Below are positions 53,831-62,774 of a stretch of 64,000 nucleotides of DNA, one piece after another (within the stretch, counting starts at the first letter, position 1; each line of letters begins with the position of its first letter). The notes under the pieces are model-generated. The model did no database searches and was not told the origin of the DNA. It worked only from the letters and a program-made list of their open reading frames with translations. The position numbers and the translations under genes are program-made. Origin of the DNA: Actinoalloteichus fjordicus (GTDB lineage Bacteria > Actinomycetota > Actinomycetes > Mycobacteriales > Pseudonocardiaceae); the NCBI RefSeq assembly GCF_001941625.1, contig NZ_CP016076.1, forward strand, positions 4,862,249 to 4,926,248, written 5' to 3'.

Positions 53831-54272
53831 TAACGATCACCCTGCCCGACGGACACCACCGTTCGCCGGGTCGTCGACACGCCGTCCGGCGCGACGAGAC
53901 CCCGGCGTGGCGCGTGCCGTCGGCCAGTCGCCGCAACCGGCGCGGGGCATCGGTCGCGCGGGTTCGGGACGGCCGTTCGCCGTTGCCTGCATCACCGATG
54001 CCCTGCGCCGCAGGCGATCCGGCTCGAGCTCGGTGGTCCGATCCGGTAGGCACGGCAGGGCGGATCGTCCGGGCCTCGGGCCGATCACGGCCGGGCCGTC
54101 CGGCGGTCGGGGACTCGCCTCGCTCGACCGCGGCGGGGGACGTCGCGAGCGCGCGACGGCCTGCCGCGCCGGAGCCGTTGGGCTACGAGGCGAACGCCGC
54201 AGGCAGCGGGCCCGAGACAACCGGGAACACCCTCGGCGACCCCGAACCCGTGCCACCGCCGAGCCGAGCCGA
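53831..54272. other. Intergenic region, no gene supported
   Basis: GC-rich spacer between the importer promoter region and the end of the injection-system operon. Long frames here read as arginine/proline-rich shadows. Confidence 0.45.
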
Positions 54273-55736
54273 TCAGCGTCGGGCGAACAGCTCGATCTCC
54301 CCGAGGGCGACCGGGTCACCGTCCGTCGCGCCGTGGGCGCCGCGCACCGTGACGCGCACGCGCTCGACGTCGCTGATCCCCGTCCTGGTCTCCTGTGGAC
54401 CAGGCCGGTCCGCGAGCGTGACGTCGACGGTCTCGGTCTCGCCGGTCGAGCTGATCGCGGTGATCTCCAGTTCGGCCGCCCTGGCCTGGCAGGCGAAGTC
54501 CGCAGGCTCGGCCGAGCAGCCGGTGTGCGCGATGACGGCCAGCAGCCGGACCGGACCGTCCAGCGTCAGCTCGACGGAGTCGCCTACCCGCGCCGACCAG
54601 AACTGGTTGCTGACCCCGTCGGCGACAGCGGACGGGGGATGCTCGGCGTCCGCCCCCGCCGAGCCGGCCACGCTCACCACGACCACGGGGAAGGGGGTGG
54701 CCAGCCGGTCTCGGACGTCGTCGACCGCCGCCCGCCCGAGCGGATACAGCAGGACGCCGCCGATGATCAGGGCGGCGACCACCAGCAGCAACAGGGCGAT
54801 CCGGCCGAACGGCGCGCCGTCGGCACGGCGGCCCCGCCAGGGCAGCCGCAGCCAGGACCACCGCGAGCCCCGCCGCGCCTCGGGCGCCGGGGTCAGCGGC
54901 AGAGCGCAGCGCCGACAGAAGCTTCTGGTGGGCGGGTTCGCCGTGCCGCAGCGCGGGCACGGCTCGCCGTCGAACTCCTCCTCCGTTCGTGGCGTGTCGG
55001 CGGGCAGCGGTCGGCGCGGCACCGCTCGGCCGGGCTGCACCGGCGCGGGCTGGATCGACTCCGGCGCCGGGCGGGACGCCCCGGCCGCTCGCCTGGTCGG
55101 CTTCGGCGCCGTGGAGTCCGAGGCCGTGGCGTCCGAGACAGTGGCGTCCGGAGCCAGGAGGCCGGGCGCCACCGGGCCCGGCGCTGCGGGGGCCTGCCCG
55201 ATGGGATTCGGTGCTGCGGGATTCGCTGCACCGGACTTCGGCGCGGCGCGTTCCGGCGCGGCGCGTTCCGGCACAGCCCGTTCCCGCACAGCAGGGTCCG
55301 GCACAGCAGGCCCCGGCCCCGGCCCGCCGGGTTCCGGCGGTGCGCCGCCGGGCATTCCGATCGGCGGCGCCTGCGTCCCGGGCCGGGCGGTGGTGTCGGT
55401 CGGATCGGACGGCGGCACGTCGGCGAGCCCGGCCCCCGACGGTGCAGGCTCCGACGGCCCGGAAACGGACGGCGGCCGATCGGATCGAGCCGGGTCCGCC
55501 GCCAGCCGCCGGAACAGTCCGGGTCGCGCCGGGTCCGCTGGGGCCGAGCCCGCCGCCCCCGGATCGGAAGGCGGGACCTCGGGTGCCGCCGTCGGCGTCG
55601 AGGCGGCACCGGGCTCGGGCTGCCCGGCGGTCCGATCCGCTGCGGCCGGGGTGTCCCAGGCCAGGTAGGCGCCGCAGGCGACGCAGAACGTCTCCTCGGG
55701 TCCGTTGAGGACCCCGCATTGCGGGCAGGCACGCAC
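54273..55736 (-). CDS. Zinc-ribbon membrane protein with discoidin-like domain, last gene of the injection-system operon
   Basis: A 487-residue protein. Two zinc ribbons: the N-terminal MRACPQCGVLNGPEETFCVACG and CPRCGTANPPTRSFCRRCALP near residue 260. Between them is a 230-residue Pro/Ala-rich low-complexity linker with E/R-R-A-(V/A)-P repeats (RERAVPERAAPERAAPKSG). One transmembrane helix (ALLLLVVAALIIGGVLLYPL) is followed by an extracytoplasmic beta-rich domain like the NADase-type glycan-binding/discoidin domain (ASSVAD-type ...PPSAVADGVSNQFWSARVG). Similar proteins accompany actinobacterial contractile injection clusters. It may tether the particle to membrane or wall glycan; this is inference. 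Confidence 0.82.
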   Translation of the reverse strand: MRACPQCGVLNGPEETFCVACGAYLAWDTPAAADRTAGQPEPGAASTPTAAPEVPPSDPGAAGSAPADPARPGLFRRLAADPARSDRPPSVSGPSEPAPSGAGLADVPPSDPTDTTARPGTQAPPIGMPGGAPPEPGGPGPGPAVPDPAVRERAVPERAAPERAAPKSGAANPAAPNPIGQAPAAPGPVAPGLLAPDATVSDATASDSTAPKPTRRAAGASRPAPESIQPAPVQPGRAVPRRPLPADTPRTEEEFDGEPCPRCGTANPPTRSFCRRCALPLTPAPEARRGSRWSWLRLPWRGRRADGAPFGRIALLLLVVAALIIGGVLLYPLGRAAVDDVRDRLATPFPVVVVSVAGSAGADAEHPPSAVADGVSNQFWSARVGDSVELTLDGPVRLLAVIAHTGCSAEPADFACQARAAELEITAISSTGETETVDVTLADRPGPQETRTGISDVERVRVTVRGAHGATDGDPVALGEIELFARR

Positions 55737-55742
55737 TCCCGA

Positions 55743-56480
55743 TCACCCCTCGTCCGGTCGCGGTCCGCCGACCGGCGGGCCTGCCCGATCCGGCGATCCC
55801 GGCCGCCCGCTCGGCTCGACGCCTCGATCACCGGCCGGACCGGCGGGCACCGTCCCGACGGCCGCACCGCCGCCCGGCCCGACGGCCGCACCATCACTCG
55901 GCCCATCACTCGGCCCGCCGCCCGGGCCCCCACCGGTAGGCGGCGGAACGACCCGCACGGTGCAGACCAGGTGCGCGGGCCGGACGGACTCCACCATCGA
56001 GCGCACGCGGTCCACCGGTACCTCGCCCCCGTCGGGCCGCCACACACTGATCAGCACGCGATGTCCTCCGGTACCCGGCAGTGCCGCGCCCGTGGTCGTC
56101 GACCAGGCGGCCCCGCCGCCGTCGGCGATGTCGGCGCGGACGCCGAGCAGCAGCCACAGTCGCTCGGCCAGTCCCCGACCGGTGCCGCGACTGCCGTGCA
56201 GCGCGACCGCCCTGGCGACCACGGCACGCCGCAGCGGCTCCGGCCAGCTCGGCTCGATCTCCACCGCCAGCCACGAGGCGAGCCAGTCCAGGAAGTCCGG
56301 CGGAGCCAGCTCGGGGTCGAAGTAGGCGGGCAGGTTGTCCAGCACGGCGAGCACCGGGGCGAGCACCGAGTCGAGCCCCTGCGTGAGTCGCTGCGCGAGA
56401 TCGTCGTCGGCGTACATCGCGGGAAGCAGGTCGCCGAGTCGATGGCGGGACGCGAGACCGGGCAGGGCCCGGCGGCTCAC
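55743..56480 (-). CDS. Phage tail protein I-like baseplate component (Afp12-type)
   Basis: A 245-residue protein. The segment LPAMYADDDLAQRLTQGLDSVLAPV through LPAYFDPELAPPDFLDWLASWL is the gpI/Afp12 signature (tail protein I domain, linking baseplate and fibres). The C-terminal tail is Gly/Pro-rich. The GTG start overlaps the baseplate J stop (GTGA). Predicted to sit at the periphery of the injection-system baseplate. Confidence 0.87.
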   Translation of the reverse strand: MSRRALPGLASRHRLGDLLPAMYADDDLAQRLTQGLDSVLAPVLAVLDNLPAYFDPELAPPDFLDWLASWLAVEIEPSWPEPLRRAVVARAVALHGSRGTGRGLAERLWLLLGVRADIADGGGAAWSTTTGAALPGTGGHRVLISVWRPDGGEVPVDRVRSMVESVRPAHLVCTVRVVPPPTGGGPGGGPSDGPSDGAAVGPGGGAAVGTVPAGPAGDRGVEPSGRPGSPDRAGPPVGGPRPDEG

Positions 56481-58461
56481 CGGGCACCGCCACTGCGATG
56501 GACCACCGTGACCTGATGCTCATAGCTGAAGACCAGCGCACCCTCGTCGAGGTCGATCCGGTCCACCGGCGTGCCGCGACGGCCGGTGATCGGGTCGGCG
56601 GGCAGCAGCCGCACGTCCTCCACCAGGTTCACCCCGGTCACCCGTTGCAGGACCGAGAAGACCTCCCCGAACTGCACCGGCCTGCCGAAGGGCCAGCCCG
56701 TCCCGGCCGGGCCGCCGCGCAACGGGTCGAGATGCCGATGCAGGGCGCGCAGCGCGGCGCGACTCACCTCTTGGACGTCCTCGGCGAGGCTGACCAGCCT
56801 GGCGACGACGGTGAGACCCTGGTACCTCGGCGGTTCGACGATCAGCCGGGTGCCCAGCAGCCTGCGCTCGTCGAGCCGCCGGGTGATCACGGCCAGCAGG
56901 GCGGGCGCGGGGACGAGCTGTTCGAAGCGCAGCCGGTCGTCCTCGTCCGCGACGGCGTCGGGCACCACGAGGACGCGAACGCCGCCGAGGTCGGCGGCGG
57001 CCGACGCGGGCGCCGACTCATGATCCGAATCGCTCGCGGACAGGCAGCGCACTCGCGCGGTGGGGGCGGCGAGGCGGGCGATCTGCTCGAAGTCGGCGGC
57101 GGTCACCGCCCGATCCTGGGTGCGCAGCTGGTCAGGGGCGCGCAGCCGTGCCTCGGCGACCGTCTCACCGTCGACGCCGCCCGCCGCGGCCGCCCGGTTG
57201 ACCACCGAGGCGATGTAGGGCACCGAGCTGCGCAGCACCGTCAAGGCGCCCGCCGCGAGGTTGCCCGCCCGGCCGCCGCCCGTGCGGTAGCGCGGCACCC
57301 GGATCGGAGCGCCCTTGAGCGGCACGGCGCCGAACTGACGCAGGCTGCCATCGGGCTCCCGGACGGCGGGCGGGAAGGTGAACTCGCCGGTGGTCGCGTC
57401 GAGCACGACATGCCGGTCCGTCGGCGAGGAGCGGCCGAAGTGCTCCACGATCGTCCAGTCCTGCCAGTCCTGACCGTCGTGGACCTGCACGATCACGGGA
57501 TCAGCGTCCAGCAGTACCGGCACCTGATCGAGGCGGAAGCGTTGGCCCGCAATGCCTTCCGACCGACCGAGGAGGACGTCGGTGACGAGGTCGGCGTGCT
57601 CGGCGGTCCCGGTGCCGCCGATGGTGACTGCCTCGGCCGAGTGCACCGTGGGCGACTCGGCGTAGAACGGCTGGCCCGGCGCGGGCTCGGTGACCCGACA
57701 GCGCAGCCACCCCGCCCGCACGCCCGCCACCACCGAACGGCGGTGGCTCGTCGGCACGTGCAGCACCACCTCGCCGGGTCGGTTCAGGCCGCCGGTCGTG
57801 TCGTGGTCCACCTCGCACTCGGCCCAGTCCGCGCCGTCCCACGCCTCCCAGATCAGCGGCGGCTGCCGGGGATCGACGCCGACGCCCTCCACCCGGCTGT
57901 CCAGACCCACCGCGACCGCACAGCCGGGCACGGCGTTGGACAGCCCCAGCAGCATCGTGTCGCCGACGGCAGGCGCGGGCTGGAAACAGCGGACGTCCCG
58001 CCCGGCGGTCAGCTCCGGGGTGTGGTCGACGGGTTCCGTCCCCATCGCGCGGGTGACCAGTTCAGGACGCAGGGCACGATCGCGAGGTCGGCGACGGTGG
58101 CGAAGAGCATCGCCTCCTCGGTCTCGGTGCGCACGGTGGCGACCTCGGTGCCCGCCCGCAAGGCGACGACGTCCGGCTGTGGTGCCGAGAGCCAGAAGGT
58201 GATCTCGGCGCGGGCCGCGGCGGGCGGGAACAGCGTGATGCCCAGCAGGTCCAGGAACGCCAGGTAGTTCTTCTCCGGCACCCGGTTGAGCCGGTAGACG
58301 AGCTGGTCGACCATGTGGGCGAAGGTCTCGATGAGGGTCACGCCGGGGTCGGAGACGTTGTGATCCGTCCACTCGGGACAACGCTGCTGGACGTAGCGCT
58401 TGGCCTCGTCGACGAGCTGTTGGAAGCCCCGGTCGTCCAGGTTCGGTGCGGGCAGGGCCAT
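56477..58461 (-). pseudogene. Baseplate assembly protein J-like (Afp11-type), split by an apparent -1 frameshift
   Basis: The N-terminal 130 residues (MALPAPNLDDRGFQQLVDEA ... PEWTDHNVSDPGVTLIE ... VRTETEEAMLF ... LAIVPC) read in one frame from 58461. The protein continues as RPELVTRAMGTEPVDHT ... GVGVDPRQPPLIWEAW in the frame one base back, to 56477. Homologous baseplate proteins run through both parts without a break. The switch lies at about 58065-58080, near GTGCCCTGCGTCC. There is no classical slippery heptamer. Explanations: a one-base deletion in the genome or assembly, or unusual recoding. Joined length would be about 660 residues, normal for the family. Neighbour junctions (TGATG upstream, GTGA downstream) are intact. 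Confidence 0.82.
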
Positions 58462-58916
58462 CAGTCGCCGCCTTCCGCTCGGTCGGAGCCGGTCAGTCGG
58501 CCGGGGTCGCCGTCACCCGCCTCCCCGGCGGGGATGACGTAGAACGGGAACACCAGGTTGCGGCGGTCGTTGGTGCTCCGGATCCGATAGCGAATGTCGA
58601 TGTAGAGGGTGCCGTCCTCCACCGCGTCGAAGGCCACCACGACCTCGCCGACCTCGATGCGCGGCTCCCACCGCTCCAACGCGGCGCGGACGTCGAAGGC
58701 GATCCGGCCCGCCGTGGCACCGTCGGCGGGCGCGAAGACGTGGTCGTGGATGCCGCAGCCGAACTCCGGGCGCATCGGCCGCTCGCCGGGCGCGGTTCCC
58801 AGGATCAGCCGGACGGCCTCCTCGATCTCCTGTTCCCGCTCCACCATGCCGATCCCGCCCGTCGGCCCGATCCGCAGCGGGAAGCCCCAGCCCCGTCCGA
58901 TGAATCGGTCACTCAT
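58461..58916 (-). CDS. GPW/gp25-family baseplate wedge protein (Afp9-type)
   Basis: A 151-residue gp25-like protein: WGFPLRIGPTGGIGMVEREQ at the N-terminus and the hallmark RLILGTAPGERPMRPEFGCG near residue 40, followed by the beta-rich EVVVAFDAVEDGTLYIDIRY. It initiates sheath assembly at the baseplate of contractile systems. ATG overlaps the PAAR gene stop (ATGA), and its own stop overlaps the J gene start (TGATG). The longer upstream frame is a shadow of the PAAR gene. Confidence 0.92.
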   Translation of the reverse strand: MSDRFIGRGWGFPLRIGPTGGIGMVEREQEIEEAVRLILGTAPGERPMRPEFGCGIHDHVFAPADGATAGRIAFDVRAALERWEPRIEVGEVVVAFDAVEDGTLYIDIRYRIRSTNDRRNLVFPFYVIPAGEAGDGDPGRLTGSDRAEGGD

Positions 58917-59275
58917 CGCGCACCGCCGAAGAAGACGTCGGGTGAGCCGCCCGCCACCGAGGCCTTGCAGGTCGTCTGATCGCCGACGCGCGCGGCGGGA
59001 ACTCCCGAGATCAGCACCGGGCCGAGGAGCGCGCCCGGCGCGGGCAGCACCACGTTGCCCGGCCCGAGCGCCGCGTGCGGGGGCGGCGTCGTGCAGACGT
59101 TCAGGCTGCCCACGACGGCGGCGGGTCGACCGTTGATCAGGACCGTCGGCAGGCCCGCCCTCGGCGCGGGCACCAGCGTCCCGGTCTTCACCGGGGGCGG
59201 CGCGGGCACGCCGGGAACCGACGGCGGCACGGGCAGATGCGAGGTCGGATCGCCGATCCGAGCGGCTGCTGGCAT
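58913..59275 (-). CDS. PAAR-domain spike tip protein (Afp10-type)
   Basis: A 120-residue PAAR protein. Features: MPAAARIGDPTSH at the start, glycine/proline beta-turn repeats (VLINGRPAAVVGSLNVCTTPPPHAALGPGNVV, written in parts: VLINGRPAAVVGSLNVC, then PGNVVLPAP), and the end DQTTCKASVAGGSPDVFFGG. PAAR cones cap the spike of contractile systems and can bind zinc. ATG with AAGGAGT upstream. Canonical length with no fused toxin domain. Confidence 0.9.
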   Translation of the reverse strand: MPAAARIGDPTSHLPVPPSVPGVPAPPPVKTGTLVPAPRAGLPTVLINGRPAAVVGSLNVCTTPPPHAALGPGNVVLPAPGALLGPVLISGVPAARVGDQTTCKASVAGGSPDVFFGGAR

Positions 59276-59568
59276 CGCGCTGACTCCTTGGCCGGTGGGT
59301 CGAGGCGGGCGGAACGGGCGGACGTGGGCGGATGCCTGCGCACGGCGGACCGCAGGCCGGTGGCGGGCTGCTGCGGGGACGGCCGGACGCGACGCCGGGC
59401 CTGCGGCGAGGGGACCGATGCTGAGCAGGCCGCCGACGCGAGATCGGACCCGGCGACGACCGCCCCGTCGGAGACGGCCGGGCAACGCGGCGACGACGGG
59501 GCGCCCGGCAGGACTCGGCGTGGAGGCCGACCGGCGACACGGCGCCTCGGACTCCCGGTCGTATCCGC

Positions 59569-61341
59569 TCAATTGAGCCGCACCACCCGTCCGTTGATTA
59601 CGGCCTCGGTGCCGCCGTCCATCCGCAGGCCAGCGGTGGCGTCGATCGAGACCCGGCGTCCCTTCATGGCGAGGTCGCCCCGGCCCGCGTCGAGGGTGAT
59701 GCCCTGACCGGACACGGTGACCTCGCCCTTGGCCTCGATGCTGACCGTTCCGTTGCTGTGCACGGTGATCTGGGTCTGCTGCTGGTCGAGATGCACCTCC
59801 AGCCGTCCGTCGCCGGTCCGCAGCCGGACCCCGCGCGGGCCGCCGGTCTTGTCCAGCAGCTCCAGCCGGTTGCCGCCGCGCGACACGAGGGACCGTCGAT
59901 CGACGGTGCCTCGGGTGCCGTCGACCAGGGGCACGTCGTGGCGGGCGGGCAGGTCGACGCCGTTGTAGAGGGTGCCCAGCACGTAGGGCCGGTCCAGGCA
60001 GCCCTGCTCGAAGCCCACCAGGACCTCGTCGTCGACCTCGGGACTGCACACCCCGCCGCCGCCGAGCTGCGCGGTGCGGACCCAGTCGGTGACGTAGTCG
60101 TCGGACAGCCACGGAAGCCGCAGCCGGACCTCGCCGCGCCCCCGGCCGCCGGGCTCCTTGGTGTCGGTGACGATGCCGACGGCCAGGCCGTTGATCCGCT
60201 CGCCGCGCGCCGGGGCGTTGGCCCCGGTGACCAGGCCCGCGAGCGAGCGATCCGAGGAGGCGCTGACGACGACGGTGGTGCGGTAGCCCCCGCCGGGTTC
60301 CAGGACGTGCTGAGCGGCGGTGACGGTGAACCGACCGGAGAACGCCGGGCCGACGTTGCCCAGGGCGACCGGGACGCCCGCGCGCAGCCTCGGGTTGCCC
60401 AGCACCACCGCCTCCAGCTCGCCGAATCCCGCGCTCGCCGAGGCGGCCAGCGCGCGGGCCGCCGCGCCGGTCTCGGCCTGGGTGCGATACGGGGTGTCGG
60501 TGACCAGCAGCCGGGGCGACCCGCCGAAGGCCGCACTCGCCGTCGCCGGACTCAGCCCCGGCAGGACGGTGTCACTGGTGACGGCGGCGGCACGGCCGAC
60601 GAGCGCGGTCTTGGTCTTGACGTCCCAGCCTCGGACCTCGACCCCGGTGACCTGATCGGCGCTGGTGACGGCGGCACGCAGCGCCACGAGGTTGCGGCCG
60701 TACTCCAGCACCAGCGGGTCCCGCAGCGAGGACGTGGTGGGCGACGGAGCGCGAGCAGCCGGATCGAGCCGGACGAACTCCAGCCGCTCCTCGTCGTCCA
60801 TGGTGACCATCGCGCCGTGCTCCCGCGCGAGATCCTGGAGGAAGTCCCAGTCGGAGACGCCAGCCTGGCTGAGGTGCGGATAGGTGATCGAGTCGGCCTG
60901 GATGCGGCCGACTCGCAGGCCCGCGCCCCTGGCGACCTTGCGGATGATGTCGCTCGCGGTCATGTTGCGGAAGGCGACGACCTTGCGGCCTCGGAACAGC
61001 CGGTGCACTCGGCTGGTGGCGCGGACGACGGTGAACGAGCCCGTCTCGTCGCTGTCCAGTTCCAGTGCGGTGACCTCGCCCGCGAACAGGGTCGTGCGAC
61101 CCCGGTCCCGCACGGTGCTGACCGAGACGGTCAACCGGGTGCCGATGGTGATGCCGGTCTTGACCAGCAGTTCGTGGTCGGGGTCGCGATAGGACAGTTC
61201 GGCGGTGTCGGGCAGATTGACGCTCTCGTCCACCACGCAGCGCACCAGCTGAGCAGCCCAGGCGGGCGGCAGCTCGTCGGGCGCCGCGATGATCGGGTCG
61301 GCGGCGAAGGAGCGGCCGGAGGTCTCCTCACTCGTCCCCAT
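59569..61341 (-). CDS. VgrG-like spike protein (phage gpD/gp5 fold, Afp8-type)
   Basis: A 590-residue spike. The gpD-like N-terminal part contains IIRKVARGAGLRVG and VSDWDFLQDLAREHGAMVTM. The OB-fold (gp5) domain around residue 385 is GEVRLRLPWLSDDYVTDWVR, then VDDEVLVGFEQGCLDRPYVL. The C-terminal beta-helix shows valine/isoleucine repeats (ITVHSNGTVSIEAKGEVTVS). ATG overlaps the LysM gene stop (TGATG). It forms the trimeric spike between tube and PAAR tip. A 293-base spacer follows before the PAAR gene. Confidence 0.92.
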   Translation of the reverse strand: MGTSEETSGRSFAADPIIAAPDELPPAWAAQLVRCVVDESVNLPDTAELSYRDPDHELLVKTGITIGTRLTVSVSTVRDRGRTTLFAGEVTALELDSDETGSFTVVRATSRVHRLFRGRKVVAFRNMTASDIIRKVARGAGLRVGRIQADSITYPHLSQAGVSDWDFLQDLAREHGAMVTMDDEERLEFVRLDPAARAPSPTTSSLRDPLVLEYGRNLVALRAAVTSADQVTGVEVRGWDVKTKTALVGRAAAVTSDTVLPGLSPATASAAFGGSPRLLVTDTPYRTQAETGAAARALAASASAGFGELEAVVLGNPRLRAGVPVALGNVGPAFSGRFTVTAAQHVLEPGGGYRTTVVVSASSDRSLAGLVTGANAPARGERINGLAVGIVTDTKEPGGRGRGEVRLRLPWLSDDYVTDWVRTAQLGGGGVCSPEVDDEVLVGFEQGCLDRPYVLGTLYNGVDLPARHDVPLVDGTRGTVDRRSLVSRGGNRLELLDKTGGPRGVRLRTGDGRLEVHLDQQQTQITVHSNGTVSIEAKGEVTVSGQGITLDAGRGDLAMKGRRVSIDATAGLRMDGGTEAVINGRVVRLN

Positions 61342-62072
61342 CAGGCCGCGCTCCCGTCGCCCGTGCGCGGGCCTTCGTCGTAGGCGGGCAGCAGCAGCTC
61401 GGTGCCGGGCGGCAGGACCATCGGATCGTCGATCTCGTTGGCGGCGGCGATGACCCGCCAGATCGTCGCGTCGCCGTACTCGCGCCAGGCCAGCAGCGGA
61501 AGGCTGTCGCCCGCGACGACGGTGTGGGTCCGGCGGGCCGCCTCGCCGCCGGAGGTGGGGTTCTGGCCGGGAGTCTCGCCTGCCGCCTCCTCGATGCTCA
61601 GCGAGCAGGTGGCGCGCAGCGGAGTGCCGTCGACGTCGAACAACGAGTACTCGACGGAGAAGCCGGTGAGCACCCCGTCGAAGGTGGTGGTGCGGGCGGT
61701 GCCCCACTCGAAGCGCACCCACGGGCTGGCGGGCTTCCTGCTGCCGAGGCTCTTGGGGGTGGGGACGCAGGCCAGCATCAGCTTCTCCACCCGGTCCTCC
61801 ACCGACTTGTCATGGGTGGCGGTGGCGTCCATGAACACCGCCACGGAGAGGCTGCGCGGGCCGCTGCCGACGAACTCGGGCAGCGCCGACTCCCCCGCCA
61901 TCCGCGAGGGCGTCCGCCGCCATTCCGTGCTCTTGGTCAGCGAGAGCCGATTCGGGTTGAACTGGAACGGAACGCGGGCGATGGTGCCGCCTGGTCCGGC
62001 CCCCACCGAGGCGGGCGGCTCCATGATCAGCAGGACGGCGTGCACCAGGTTCACCCCTGGCGTCGACGACAT
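61341..62072 (-). CDS. LysM-domain tube-baseplate adaptor (Afp7-type)
   Basis: A 243-residue protein. An N-terminal CIS tube-associated domain (RVPFQFNPNRLSLTKSTEWR, and the STYLE segment FDGVLTGFSVEYSLFDVDGT) is followed by a C-terminal LysM module (HTVVAGDSLPLLAWREYGDA). Such proteins join the inner tube to the spike base in extracellular contractile injection systems, and the LysM may contact the baseplate hub. The N-terminal Met follows a plausible GAGGAGAGG site. Confidence 0.9.
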   Translation of the reverse strand: MSSTPGVNLVHAVLLIMEPPASVGAGPGGTIARVPFQFNPNRLSLTKSTEWRRTPSRMAGESALPEFVGSGPRSLSVAVFMDATATHDKSVEDRVEKLMLACVPTPKSLGSRKPASPWVRFEWGTARTTTFDGVLTGFSVEYSLFDVDGTPLRATCSLSIEEAAGETPGQNPTSGGEAARRTHTVVAGDSLPLLAWREYGDATIWRVIAAANEIDDPMVLPPGTELLLPAYDEGPRTGDGSAA

Positions 62073-62095
62073 GGCGGGTCCTCTCCTCCCCTCGA

Positions 62096-62521
62096 TCAGC
62101 TCGCCAGCAGGCCCTGGTGCGCGATCTCCAGGGTCTCGACGGCCGGTTGCGAGGTCGACGGATCGAACGACGGCCCCGCCCAGCGGACCGGGATCGCGCC
62201 CTGGACCTGCCAGCGGGCGATGGGAGTGCGATCCGGGCGCAGCGCGACGATCTCGCCGTTCTTGGGCACCACGCGGCGCACCAGATCCGTGATCCAGCGG
62301 GTCACCTTTGTCGTGTCGGCGGTGACCGGCCTGCTCAGCGTGATGTTGGACCAGGTGATCCTGGTCGGCAGCTGCCAGGTGTAGCCGTTGTTGCCGCCCT
62401 CGGCGAACTGCTCCACCTCGACCTGTGCGCCCAGCCCGGAGCAGGTGTGGAAGGCCCCGAGGTCGTTGCCGCCGATGCTGAGGCGGAAGAAGACGCTGGT
62501 GGCGAAGATGCGGTCCGTCAT
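62096..62521 (-). CDS. Tail tube protein (T4 gp19-like, Afp5-type)
   Basis: A 141-residue gp19/tube protein: FRLSIGGNDLGAFHTCSGLG at the N-terminus, then VEQFAEGGNNGYTWQLP, ITWSNITLSRPVT and WQVQGAIPVRWAGPSFD, all typical of the tube fold. ATG follows AGAGAGG; the longer frame upstream is a shadow of G-rich repeats. In Afp-like clusters a tube paralogue just before the LysM gene acts as tube initiator. Confidence 0.92.
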   Translation of the reverse strand: MTDRIFATSVFFRLSIGGNDLGAFHTCSGLGAQVEVEQFAEGGNNGYTWQLPTRITWSNITLSRPVTADTTKVTRWITDLVRRVVPKNGEIVALRPDRTPIARWQVQGAIPVRWAGPSFDPSTSQPAVETLEIAHQGLLAS

Positions 62522-62635
62522 CGGATGCCTCTCTGCGGTGTCGACCGTCTCGGCCGGAGCGCTCGGCTGCGGCCGAGACGATGTCGGCCTCGGTGGCCGG
62601 GGCGGGCGGCGCCGTCGGCGTGGGGCGGAGGTGGC

Positions 62636-62691
62636 GGTGGCGAGGTCGGGGTGCCGTGGTGGCAGGTCGGTGGTGGCGAGGTCGGGGTGCC
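62636..62691 (+). repeat. Direct 20-base repeat in a G-rich spacer
   Basis: GGTGGCGAGGTCGGGGTGCC occurs at 62636-62655 and 62672-62691, 36 bases apart, in a strongly G-rich spacer between two injection-system genes. Confidence 0.75.
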
Positions 62692-62774
62692 CGTGGTGGG
62701 GGTCGGCGGTGGGCGTTGCGGTCGTCACGGGTCGGCGGCTGCGGGTCGGCGGTCGGCGGGTGGTCAGCGGGTGG

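Noticed and set aside
53782-56516. Long rightward frames over the injection-system genes
   Set aside because: Antisense to the zinc-ribbon and tail protein I genes, whose products have clear cysteine motifs and tail signatures.
58060-58085. Programmed ribosomal frameshift like that of tail assembly chaperones
   Set aside because: Different gene type, no slippery heptamer and no obvious downstream pseudoknot; an indel is simpler.
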